Shown here: positions 1 to 7,018 of the stretch, piece after piece
How positions within the stretch are numbered: position 1 is the stretch's first letter
Layout: each line of letters begins with the position of its first letter
Origin: Bryobacterales bacterium
GTDB lineage: Bacteria; Acidobacteriota; Terriglobia; Bryobacterales; Bryobacteraceae
Direction: 5' to 3'
Assembly: GCA_016789785.1 (NCBI GenBank)
Contig: JAEUQE010000329.1
Coordinates: forward strand, 1 to 7,459
Length of the DNA: 7,459 nt
Notes under the pieces: generated by a model
Told to the model about the DNA's origin: nothing
What the model saw: the letters and a program-made list of their open reading frames with translations, nothing else
Database searches by the model: none
Translations under genes and position numbers: made by a program

Positions 1-1
1 G

Positions 2-313
2 AAAGCGAAGGGGTTCCCGTACGCTTACCACTTTGTTGCGGGTGATGACCTATTCAGCGATTTCGAAGTCGATCTGGCGAAGGCTGAGGAGCAAGCGCTG
101 AACGCCGGCGACCGCCACATCTATCGCAACGTGCGCGATGTGCTCGGTGGCTCAGACGTATCATGCCTTGGCTGCCATGCCGTACACAAGAACTCCACGG
201 AGAAGCACCGCCGTGTTCTGACGTCACCAGCCTGTTTGGACTGCCACAATGAATCGGGTCCGAAGAAGAACGTGAAGGCTTACAAGGTGTCGAGCACGAC
301 CTGCGAATACTGA
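2..313 (+). CDS. Multihaem cytochrome c family protein, C-terminal part (5' end outside window)
   Basis: The reading frame is open from the left edge to a TGA at 311-313 and shows 103 residues of a longer protein. Two c-type haem attachment motifs are visible: CLGCH (bases 164-178, residues 55-59) and CLDCH (bases 233-247, residues 78-82). Histidines between them (HAVH, EKHRR) could serve as distal haem ligands. Such motifs bind haem covalently after Sec export, so the protein should act in electron transfer in the periplasm or at the outer surface. The stretch before the first motif (residues 1-54) is acidic and has no haem motif. The chain ends with a lone cysteine three residues from the stop (CEY). 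An internal GTG at 131 could be called as a start, but coding sequence clearly continues upstream of it. The subfamily and total haem number cannot be told from this fragment. Confidence 0.85.
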   Translation, partial: KAKGFPYAYHFVAGDDLFSDFEVDLAKAEEQALNAGDRHIYRNVRDVLGGSDVSCLGCHAVHKNSTEKHRRVLTSPACLDCHNESGPKKNVKAYKVSSTTCEY

Positions 314-329
314 AGCCGCCAGGCCGCGC

Positions 330-355
330 CTGCAACGAATCGCGTCTGCAACGAA
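330..355. repeat. 10-base direct repeat CTGCAACGAA, two copies
   Basis: CTGCAACGAA occurs at 330-339 and again at 346-355. The copies start 16 bases apart, and both lie just after the cytochrome stop codon. Such a pair could be a binding site for a regulator of the downstream gene or the trace of a small duplication. Nothing in the sequence decides between these, and a chance pair is possible. Confidence 0.4.
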
Positions 356-359
356 CTGC

Positions 360-387
360 TGCCATTTGTCAATACTGACAGTTGGCA
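360..387. promoter_or_regulatory. Imperfect inverted repeat (hairpin or operator) upstream of tex
   Basis: The arms TGCCA-TT-TGTCA (360-371) and TGACA-GT-TGGCA (376-387) flank a 4-base centre, ATAC. Ten of the 12 arm positions pair as Watson-Crick; of the other two, one is a T/G wobble and one a T/T mismatch. It ends 23 bases before the tex ATG. As RNA it would fold into a stem-loop, either a tex leader structure or the end of the cytochrome transcript, although no T-rich run follows as an intrinsic terminator would need. As DNA, the core TGTCA-N4-TGACA has the shape of a dimeric regulator site. I saw no convincing -35/-10 pair in this gap. Confidence 0.45.
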
Positions 388-410
388 TCCGGTTTGCGAA
401 GATTGAAAGG

Positions 411-2777
411 ATGTCCCTGAGTCCTTCCATACTGCTTCATATTTCCAATCAGATCCACGTCTCGCTGAAGTCGCTGGTGGCCACCATGGAGTTGCTGGAT
501 GAAGGCGCAACGGTGCCCTTCATTGCGCGCTACCGAAAGGAGGTCACCGGCAATCTTGACGAAGTGCAGATTCGCGATGCGCAGGATAAAGTGACCTACT
601 TCCGTGAACTCGAAGACCGCCGCGCCACGATCCTCAAGTCGATTGAGGAACAAGGCAAACTCACCGAGGAGTTGAAGAAGAAGATCGAAGCGGCAATGGA
701 GAAGAACGAGCTTGAGGATCTCTATCTGCCCTACAAGCCAAAGCGCCGCACCAAGGCGATGATCGCCCGCGAGAAAGGCCTGGAGCCACTAGCGGATTTC
801 CTGTGGAGCCAGCAGCCCGGCGAGTTGCCGCTCCTTGATTTCGCCGCGACGTTCGTGAGTGAAGAGAAGGGCGTGGCCACTGCCGATGATGCGCTGGAAG
901 GTGCGCGGCACATCCTTGCGGAGACAGTGAGTGAGAACGCCGATTTCCGCAAGCGTGTTCGTCAAATCATGGCTGAGCAAGGTGTGGTGGTGAGCCGCCG
1001 GATTGAAGGCGTGGAAGACGCTGAGCAGAAGTTCACGCAGTACTACGATTTTCGCGAGCCGGTGACGAAGATCCCGTCTCACCGTATGCTCGCGATCCGG
1101 CGCGGCGCGAAGGAAGGTGTTCTCCATTTCGAGATTGAAGTGGAGCCGCAGCAGCCGCTCACCTATCTGGAAGGGCAGATCATCAAAGGGAACAATGAGT
1201 GTTCCGATCAGTTGCGCGGCGCGGTTGCGGACGCGTATGACCGCCTGCTGAATCCATCGATTCAGACCGAGGTGCGCCTGGAATTGAAGGATCGCTCGGA
1301 TGAAGAAGCGATCAAGGTATTTCGCGAGAACCTCGAGAACCTGTTGCTTGCACCACCGGCGGGCATGCTCTCCGTGCTTGGTGTGGACCCGGGGATTCGA
1401 ACGGGGTGCAAGGTCGCAGTGGTTGACTCGACAGGCAAGTTTCTGGAGCACTCCGTCATCTATCCGCATGAGCCGAAGAACGATGTTGCGGGCGCGGTGA
1501 AGACGCTTGCATCAATGATTGCGCGGCACAACGTGCAGGCCATTGCGATCGGTAATGGGACCGCGTCGCGCGAAACCTCGGGATTCGTTGCGGATTTTTT
1601 GCGGCAGGCGAACTTGAGCAAGGTGTTCAGCGTTGTGGTCAACGAGTCCGGCGCCAGCGTCTATTCCGCGTCGGATGTGGCACGCGCGGAGTTTCCCGAG
1701 TTGGACTTGACCGTTCGCGGCGCAATCTCGATTGCCCGGCGGTTGCAGGATCCGCTTGCAGAGTTGGTAAAGATCGATCCGAAGTCCATTGGTGTTGGCC
1801 AGTATCAACACGACGTTGACCAGCGCAGGTTGCAGCAGTCACTCGATGCATCGGTGGAGTCGTGCGTGAACCGTGTGGGCGTGGATCTGAATACTGCCTC
1901 CACTTCGCTGCTGAAGTACGTGTCGGGTCTGAACGAACGGACGGCGACGAACATCGTCGAATTCCGCAATCAGAACGGCCGCTTTCTGAACCGGCAGCAG
2001 TTGATGCGCGTGTCCGGCCTGGGGCCGAAGACGTTTCAACTGGCGGCGGGATTCCTGCGAATTCGCGGCGGCGAGAATCCGCTCGACATCACAGCCGTGC
2101 ATCCGGAGTCGTACCCGATCGTCGAACGAATCGCGGACTCTCTGAAGGTGAGTTTGCAGGAGTTGATCGCGAACCCGCAGTTGATTGAAAACGTCGACAT
2201 GCAGGGCTTCGCTACGGCGGAAGCCGGCGCGTACACGCTGGCCGACATCAAGGAGGAATTGCGTAAACCAGGCCGCGATCCTCGCGATACGTTTGTGCGG
2301 CCGTCATTCCGCGACGATGTGAAAGAGATCAGCGACCTGACAGAAGGTATGCAGTTGGAAGGTGTGGTCACGAATGTCACTCGTTTTGGTGCGTTCGTGG
2401 ATGTGGGTGTCCATCAGGATGGATTAGTGCACGTTAGCGAGATGAGCCATCGCTACATCAAGGATCCCTCGGAACTCGTGAAGGCGGGCCAGATTGTGAA
2501 AGTGTGTGTGATGTCCGCCGATGCGAAGACGAAGCGCATCGCACTTTCGATGAAGGCGCTAGAGCCGAAGCCCGCCGGAGGCGCGAGGCCGCAGCAAGGT
2601 GGCAGATCGCAGCAAGATGGCCGCCCCACTCCGCCCGCACAGCAGGCTGCGCGTCCTCCACAAGGTGGTGCACGGCCGCAACAGGATCCCCGGCAGGCGC
2701 CAAAGCGGCAGGAAGCGCGCAAGCCATCGCTTGAGGACCAGCTTGCAGCTCTCAATTCGCGCTTCCGCACTCGTTAA
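411..2777 (+). CDS. tex: Tex family transcription accessory protein, S1 RNA-binding
   Basis: A complete 788-residue protein of usual Tex length. Tex proteins are cytoplasmic nucleic-acid-binding factors linked to transcription and RNA handling; their exact role is unsettled. Domains in order: helical Tex N-terminal region (about 1-190, with LLDEGATVPFIARYRKEVTG at 28-47), a YqgF/RNase H-like domain (about 320-450, GVDPGIRTG at 324-332 and GNGTASRET at 381-389), the conserved DPKSIGVGQYQHDV stretch (456-469), helix-hairpin-helix region (about 482-555, VSGLGPKTF at 534-542), and an S1 domain (about 645-717). A tail of about 70 residues rich in Q, P, R and G follows, with GGARPQQ twice, ending in a short helix-like segment. 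The ATG at 411 was chosen because homology begins soon after it; a GAAAGG sits directly against it, closer than a normal ribosome binding site. A TTG at 366 would add 15 residues unlike the family and is encoded inside the inverted repeat. Confidence 0.96.
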   Translation: MSLSPSILLHISNQIHVSLKSLVATMELLDEGATVPFIARYRKEVTGNLDEVQIRDAQDKVTYFRELEDRRATILKSIEEQGKLTEELKKKIEAAMEKNELEDLYLPYKPKRRTKAMIAREKGLEPLADFLWSQQPGELPLLDFAATFVSEEKGVATADDALEGARHILAETVSENADFRKRVRQIMAEQGVVVSRRIEGVEDAEQKFTQYYDFREPVTKIPSHRMLAIRRGAKEGVLHFEIEVEPQQPLTYLEGQIIKGNNECSDQLRGAVADAYDRLLNPSIQTEVRLELKDRSDEEAIKVFRENLENLLLAPPAGMLSVLGVDPGIRTGCKVAVVDSTGKFLEHSVIYPHEPKNDVAGAVKTLASMIARHNVQAIAIGNGTASRETSGFVADFLRQANLSKVFSVVVNESGASVYSASDVARAEFPELDLTVRGAISIARRLQDPLAELVKIDPKSIGVGQYQHDVDQRRLQQSLDASVESCVNRVGVDLNTASTSLLKYVSGLNERTATNIVEFRNQNGRFLNRQQLMRVSGLGPKTFQLAAGFLRIRGGENPLDITAVHPESYPIVERIADSLKVSLQELIANPQLIENVDMQGFATAEAGAYTLADIKEELRKPGRDPRDTFVRPSFRDDVKEISDLTEGMQLEGVVTNVTRFGAFVDVGVHQDGLVHVSEMSHRYIKDPSELVKAGQIVKVCVMSADAKTKRIALSMKALEPKPAGGARPQQGGRSQQDGRPTPPAQQAARPPQGGARPQQDPRQAPKRQEARKPSLEDQLAALNSRFRTR

Positions 2778-2797
2778 CGCCGCACGGATGGCGCGGG

Positions 2798-4456
2798 TTA
2801 TTTGCGCTTGCCTTTCGCATTCGCACCCGCGCCCGTTATTAGCCTCGGAACATCATTGCCGATGGGTGGCGACGATTCCCGCGTCTTCACGAACGTCTCG
2901 TCGGTTCTCCTCCACAAGGCAGCCATATCGTTGACGCGCGCCGGCTCTTTGGCGGCGAGGTTTTGTTGCTCGGCGCGATCCTTCTTCAGATCGTACAGTT
3001 CCCACGGGCCGTTGATCCCAGCGGCAACCAGCTTCCAGTCGTTCACGCGTAAAGCCCGGTTGTTGTTGTGATGGAAGTAGAGATAGTCATGTGGCACCGA
3101 TCCATCGCGGGCCAATGCCGGCTTCAGGCTACGGCCGGAGGGTACAGGCGCGCCATCCGCAACTGGAGCGAGCGGCTTGCCTCCCGCCAGATCCACCAAC
3201 GTCGGCGCGATGTCGACGAAGTGGCAGGGATTGTGACGAAGCCTACCGGGGTCTTTGATTCCGGCGGGCCAATGCATGATCCATGGGGAAGAGATGCCGC
3301 CCTCATGCACCCATGATTTATGCAAACGGAAGGGCGCGTTGGCCGCGCTCGCCCATCCAGGGCCCAGGCACAGATGCGTTCTCGCGGAGCCTGGAGGCGC
3401 GCTCGCGTCGTGCCCGTCACCGCGAATCAACTGCTCCGAACTCGCGCCGTTGTCGGAAATGAACATGACCACTGTGTTGTCAAATGCGTTCATCGCCTTC
3501 AACTTTGCGATGACTCGGCCGATCTCGATGTCCATGCGCGTAATCATCGCGGCGTGAATTGCCATCTTTATGCGTTGGAACTTCTTCTGTTCCGGAGTGA
3601 GGCTCGACCACGGCACAGCGCGCATGACTTCGCCCGGTCCGATCTTCCCAGTCAATTGATCGTCCGGTGTGTTCCACGGAGTCCACATGCCCGGTTCAAG
3701 AGGCGAGAGCTGGCAGTTGATCAGGCCCATGCGCCGCATGCGCTGCCAGCGCCGCTCGCGTGCCACATCCCAACCTTCGGCGAACCGGTCCTTGTAGCGC
3801 TCAATGTCTTCTTGAAGCGCATGCAATGGGAAGTGCGGCGAAGTGAAGGGAAGATATAGAAAGAACGGGTCGTTCGAATGCTGCTTGCCGTGGGTCTCCA
3901 GCCACTTCACGGCGTGACTGCCAATGGACTGGGTTGCGTAGTAGCCGTCGCTTTCCTTGGGCACAGGCAGACGCTGGTCATCCAGTAGCCGGGATTCCGG
4001 AGTGAAGAATCGGTTCTGGTCAATCTCGGTGTAGGAATGGTCGAATGCCGCACCTGCAACCGGCATGAAGCGGATGTGCCATTTGCCAGAGTGATATGTG
4101 CGGTAGCCGAGCGGCTTCAACTGCTGCGGCAGGAAACGTGTCCAGGCCGGAATGTTTCCGGGTGTCATCACGTCACTCGCGGTTTGTTGTGCGTAATAGC
4201 CCGTGAGAATCGAACTTCTCGAAGGGCCGCAACGCGCGGTGGAGTAGCCTTGAGTGAAACGCAGACCTCCTTTCGCCAGCGAATCAATGTTCGGCGTGTC
4301 GATGTCACCGCCATAACACCCGGCGTCCGAGTAGCCCATGTCGTCGGCGAGAATGATGAGGAAGTTCGGTTTGCTGGAACTTGCTCTCACTAGCGGCGAC
4401 GCCGCGGAAGCCGCCCCCGCAGTCAAAAAAGCGCGCCGGCTCATGTCATTGCGCAT
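2798..4456 (-). CDS. Tat-exported sulfatase (arylsulfatase type)
   Basis: A complete 552-residue sulfatase of the alkaline phosphatase superfamily, which hydrolyses sulfate esters. A twin-arginine signal (SRRAFLTAG, residues 6-14) and an Ala-rich stretch predict Tat export. Active-site features are all present: metal-binding D38-D39 (ADDMGYSD), the C76-G-P-S-R80 motif in which the cysteine becomes formylglycine, K125 and H127 (SGKWH), H208 (SPHF), D335-N336 (SDNG) and K380 (HKSW). Maturation needs a formylglycine-generating enzyme, and none is encoded in this window. The C-terminal subdomain has the usual WKL and WELYDL pattern, and the protein ends in a basic Gly/Lys tail. The start at 4456 overlaps the cyclophilin gene by 11 bases and has a strong site, GGAGGTGAGG (4470-4461). 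An ATG at 4444 lies too far from that site and would trim only four residues. The natural substrate cannot be read from the sequence; a sulfated polysaccharide fragment is one possibility. Confidence 0.95.
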   Translation of the reverse strand: MRNDMSRRAFLTAGAASAASPLVRASSSKPNFLIILADDMGYSDAGCYGGDIDTPNIDSLAKGGLRFTQGYSTARCGPSRSSILTGYYAQQTASDVMTPGNIPAWTRFLPQQLKPLGYRTYHSGKWHIRFMPVAGAAFDHSYTEIDQNRFFTPESRLLDDQRLPVPKESDGYYATQSIGSHAVKWLETHGKQHSNDPFFLYLPFTSPHFPLHALQEDIERYKDRFAEGWDVARERRWQRMRRMGLINCQLSPLEPGMWTPWNTPDDQLTGKIGPGEVMRAVPWSSLTPEQKKFQRIKMAIHAAMITRMDIEIGRVIAKLKAMNAFDNTVVMFISDNGASSEQLIRGDGHDASAPPGSARTHLCLGPGWASAANAPFRLHKSWVHEGGISSPWIMHWPAGIKDPGRLRHNPCHFVDIAPTLVDLAGGKPLAPVADGAPVPSGRSLKPALARDGSVPHDYLYFHHNNNRALRVNDWKLVAAGINGPWELYDLKKDRAEQQNLAAKEPARVNDMAALWRRTDETFVKTRESSPPIGNDVPRLITGAGANAKGKRK

Positions 4457-5525
4457 CGATCCTCACCTCCACAATTTCCAATCTGCGTTTGGGCGCCTCA
4501 CCGTCCAATTCCTCTTTTTCGAAGGCATCGAGTACCTCCAGGCCTTCGATTACAAGGCCGAAGACGGTGTACTTGCCATCTAAATGAGGCGAGTCCGCCA
4601 GCATGAGAAAGAACGAAGTGCTTGCGGAGTCGGGGTCATCCGAGCGCGCCATCGACACAATGCCCCGTTTATGTTTCAGGTCATCCCGGAACTCGCCCTT
4701 CAGATTACGGACCCAACGGTCGGCGGAATGCGTAGCGCCGGACCCGCGAGTATATCCCATGCCGCCCTGGACGACGAAGCCTTTCGATACGCGATGGAAG
4801 GCTGTTCCATTCAACCATCCGGTCTCCACCAGTTTCAGGAAGTTGCGTGCATGCTCCGGTGCCCACTCTGGTTGCACCTGGATTCGGATGGCGCCGAGAG
4901 TTGTCTTCATGGTCACGGTCCGCTTCAGTTCCTCGGGTTTCGCCGTGAGGAAGGGCTCCGTCTTTTTCCGATCGATCCAGATCTTTGCAATGCGAACGGG
5001 CTTGTCGGTGAAGTTGTTTTCGCCACCGGCGGGCACCTGCGAGATTTTCTCGACGATCTCCATGCCCTCGGTGATTCGCCCAAATGCGGAGAACTGGCCG
5101 TCGAGCGGTGGTTGCGGCGATACGCAGATGAAGAACTGACTCCCATCACTATCGGGCTTGTTCGGAATGCGGACGGTGGATACGACGCCGCGCTCATGTT
5201 TAAGGTCGGAGTACTCACCCTTGAGCAAATTCAGACCACCTGTCCCCCAAAGATTCTTAGGGGTCTTGGGATTCTTCAGCAACGGATCACCACCCTGAAT
5301 GATGCCGTTTGCCACCACGCGAAAGAAAGCGGATCCGTCGTAGTAGCCCTCCCGCGCAAGCTTGATGAAATGCTCCACGTGTTTCGGGGCCTTGTCTGGC
5401 GCGAATTCGAAACGGAATGCGCCCATGTCCGTTTCGACCACGGCCTCCAGATCGTGCGGACTCTGCGCCATCGCGGGCGGCGCTATCAGAAGAATGTAAA
5501 GCCACAGACGATTCATCGAGAACAT
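4446..5525 (-). CDS. Exported peptidyl-prolyl isomerase with two cyclophilin domains
   Basis: A 359-residue protein with a Sec signal peptide (hydrophobic core about residues 7-16, likely cut after AMA at 20) and two tandem cyclophilin domains (about 25-186 and 203-357). Cyclophilins catalyse cis/trans isomerisation of peptide bonds before proline; this one would act in the periplasm or envelope. Domain 1 keeps the catalytic arginine (R69, in SAFFRV), QGGD (77-80) and GSQFF (128-132). Domain 2 has R245 (TAFHRV), QGGM (253-256) and TSFF (303-306). Both lack the Trp and the His found in the pocket of human cyclophilin A, and domain 1 also lacks the pocket Phe, so the two sites may differ in activity. 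The ATG at 5525 is used here; an ATG at 5516 gives a shorter, equally good signal peptide, and neither has a clear ribosome binding site. The gene is first in an overlapping pair with the sulfatase. Confidence 0.93.
   Translation of the reverse strand: MFSMNRLWLYILLIAPPAMAQSPHDLEAVVETDMGAFRFEFAPDKAPKHVEHFIKLAREGYYDGSAFFRVVANGIIQGGDPLLKNPKTPKNLWGTGGLNLLKGEYSDLKHERGVVSTVRIPNKPDSDGSQFFICVSPQPPLDGQFSAFGRITEGMEIVEKISQVPAGGENNFTDKPVRIAKIWIDRKKTEPFLTAKPEELKRTVTMKTTLGAIRIQVQPEWAPEHARNFLKLVETGWLNGTAFHRVSKGFVVQGGMGYTRGSGATHSADRWVRNLKGEFRDDLKHKRGIVSMARSDDPDSASTSFFLMLADSPHLDGKYTVFGLVIEGLEVLDAFEKEELDGEAPKRRLEIVEVRIDAQ
4461..4470 (-). promoter_or_regulatory. Strong ribosome binding site of the sulfatase gene, inside the cyclophilin gene
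   Basis: On the minus strand GGAGGTGAGG ends four bases before the ATG at 4456; its GGAGG core lies nine bases away. It is read in the cyclophilin frame as the codons for E-V-R near the C-terminus. This decides the sulfatase start, and with the 11-base gene overlap it points to translational coupling. Confidence 0.75.
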
Positions 5526-5541
5526 CGTATCGCGCTAACTT
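5524..5541. promoter_or_regulatory. Possible back-to-back -10 elements in the divergent start region
   Basis: Only 23 bases separate the two divergent start codons (5525 on minus, 5549 on plus). A minus-strand TACGAT (5529-5524) would place a transcript start near the ATG at 5516. A plus-strand TAACTT (5536-5541) would place one near the ATG at 5549. Each matches the most conserved -10 positions only partly, and neither has a good -35. With no ribosome binding site on either side, leaderless transcripts are possible; this is an inference. Confidence 0.3.
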
Positions 5542-5548
5542 GGCAGTG

Positions 5549-7018
5549 ATGTGGAGGCTCGTATGGTGGTTTGCGATCCCGGCGCTGTGTCAGCGGATTC
5601 CAGTGGAGCAAGGCCCGCCGCCTGGGCACGTGTTGGACGGTGCGGTTGCCGAGTGGAGTGCATTGGCTCCTTCCGCTAGACTCGCTCCCATGCGTGCCAA
5701 CGCGCGGAATGGCCACATTTGGATGCGCCAGACTGCGGATGGACTGCTGATTGCGGGCTCGGTATCTGGCGGCACTCCCGAGTTCGCAAGCAGTCCCGTG
5801 AACATGCTTTCACGCGACCACGTTGAGATCTGGCTCTCCGCGCATCTCTATCCGCCCCTACCTCCTATCGGATGGGGCAACCAATTCGGCATGATCGAAG
5901 ACAAGACCGCGGAGGACTGCCAGGACGAGAAGTGCCGGGATTGGTACCGCAGGATGGCGCGATACCGGCCGCTATTCGAGCGGCTGTTTGTGCGCCAGTA
6001 TCAGCTTGCGCCCAATGTGGCGGTTGAGAGCTACGCCTCGCCCGCGTATCAGCAGATCCGCAAGACCTACGCTGACGCAGACACCGCGCCGCTTGCTCCG
6101 TTGGCGCCGAAGGCGATCCCGAGGTTCCGAACCGCACCGGCGCCCGATGGATACACCTTTGAAGCGTTGGTGCCTTGGGCGGCTTTCCCGCCACTGCAAT
6201 CGCTCTCTCTCGATCGGATGCGGGTATTGGTGGATGTGTTCCGGGCACACGCGGGTCGTCCCGCCGATCAACCGTTCTCGTCCACCGCAACCGGCCGGCG
6301 TTACGGCTTTGCCGCTACCTACAATGACGCGCGGTTCGTGTCTCCGCGGAAGTTCCGGCTGGGCGCATGCGCGTATCCGCTCACGTTGCGCGATATCTAT
6401 TTCGAGAGTCTCCCGGGATGGTTTCTTCCAAGCCGCGGCGCTCAGGTGCAGGAGGCGTTTGTGATTCAGAACACCGTCCGCGGATATCTCTACGAACCCG
6501 GAGGGCTCTCACCGGTGATTCGAACCACGCGGTTCTTTGAGCGGCGCGTGGCGGAAGGCGAATATGTGTGTGGCCCCGAACTGGCGTGGCGCGACGGCGA
6601 GAAGTTCAGCAGCTACTCTGTTCTACTGGAGCCCGAGCGGTTTGACGCACGCAAACAGAGCGACGGGAGCGTGATTGTCAAAGCAGGTCCTGTGGTTACG
6701 TACTCCGAGTTCGGATCAGGGATGTGCGGTGCCTGCCCTCGAGTGCGGGTCGATCTGGTGCGCCTGGTTCCGAACAGACCGATTGAAGAGTTGTGGAAGG
6801 TCTACGAAGTGGTGGACAACGGTCGCCTGGAGGACATCGACGTCCACATTGCGGCGGACTGGCGAAAATTCACGATCTTCCGCCTGCCTGGCCTGGGAGA
6901 GAACGAAGGAAACTGGCAAGCGGAGGACTACTGCCGGGTGCCGAAGGGGTATGCGGTGTGCGGCACGCGGGCGAATGTTCGTCCGCCGAGTCCGCGGGTC
7001 ATTGATCTCAATCAGTGA
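5549..7018 (+). CDS. Secreted protein with CBM9-like N-terminal region, function unknown
   Basis: A 489-residue protein with a short Sec-type signal (MWRLVWWFAIPALC). Residues about 27-260 resemble the carbohydrate-binding module 9-like fold: an opening LDGAVAEWSAL (29-39), a strand pattern ending in DHVEIWLS (90-97), and later YTFEALVPWAAF (202-213) followed by LVDVFRAH (227-234). These match the family pattern 'D-G-x-W', 'D-x-E-[IV]' and 'E-[AV]-x-[IV]-P-W'. Such modules bind sugars or act as domains of envelope carbohydrate-handling proteins. The remaining residues, about 265-489, match nothing I recognise. Several cysteines (124, 129, 274, 341, 393, 396, 462, 471) could form disulfides in an exported protein. 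The ATG at 5549 was chosen because the signal peptide starts there; upstream codons in the same frame are antisense to the cyclophilin gene. No ribosome binding site is visible. It is divergent from the cyclophilin-sulfatase pair and may share its theme. Confidence 0.82.
   Translation: MWRLVWWFAIPALCQRIPVEQGPPPGHVLDGAVAEWSALAPSARLAPMRANARNGHIWMRQTADGLLIAGSVSGGTPEFASSPVNMLSRDHVEIWLSAHLYPPLPPIGWGNQFGMIEDKTAEDCQDEKCRDWYRRMARYRPLFERLFVRQYQLAPNVAVESYASPAYQQIRKTYADADTAPLAPLAPKAIPRFRTAPAPDGYTFEALVPWAAFPPLQSLSLDRMRVLVDVFRAHAGRPADQPFSSTATGRRYGFAATYNDARFVSPRKFRLGACAYPLTLRDIYFESLPGWFLPSRGAQVQEAFVIQNTVRGYLYEPGGLSPVIRTTRFFERRVAEGEYVCGPELAWRDGEKFSSYSVLLEPERFDARKQSDGSVIVKAGPVVTYSEFGSGMCGACPRVRVDLVRLVPNRPIEELWKVYEVVDNGRLEDIDVHIAADWRKFTIFRLPGLGENEGNWQAEDYCRVPKGYAVCGTRANVRPPSPRVIDLNQ

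Noticed and set aside
301..333. TGA at 311-313 falls where a second cysteine of a CxxC motif could be (CEY-stop), suggesting selenocysteine or a truncated third haem motif
   Set aside because: No histidine codon follows the TGA, the downstream hairpin (320-332) has only a 4-base stem unlike a SECIS element, and the readthrough peptide has no cytochrome features.
366..410. TTG start giving Tex 15 more residues
   Set aside because: The extra residues are not Tex-like and are partly encoded by the inverted repeat; the ATG at 411 fits the family.
789..1469. A 226-codon open frame on the minus strand inside tex
   Set aside because: It lies antisense to the conserved Tex core and YqgF domain; its composition (rich in R, H and L) is typical of a shadow frame.
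2776..2799. Possible shared terminator between tex and the sulfatase gene
   Set aside because: Only a 4-base CGCC/GGCG stem with an 8-base loop can be drawn, with no T-run on either strand.
5417..5548. N-terminal extension of the CBM9-like protein to the upstream start at 5417
   Set aside because: The extra 44 residues are antisense to the cyclophilin signal peptide region, are rich in R, S and P, and would bury an evident signal peptide at 5549.
4584..5549. A 321-codon open frame on the plus strand across the cyclophilin gene
   Set aside because: It is fully antisense to a gene with clear homology and two recognisable domains; its translation shows no domain pattern. Long antisense frames are common in GC-rich coding DNA.
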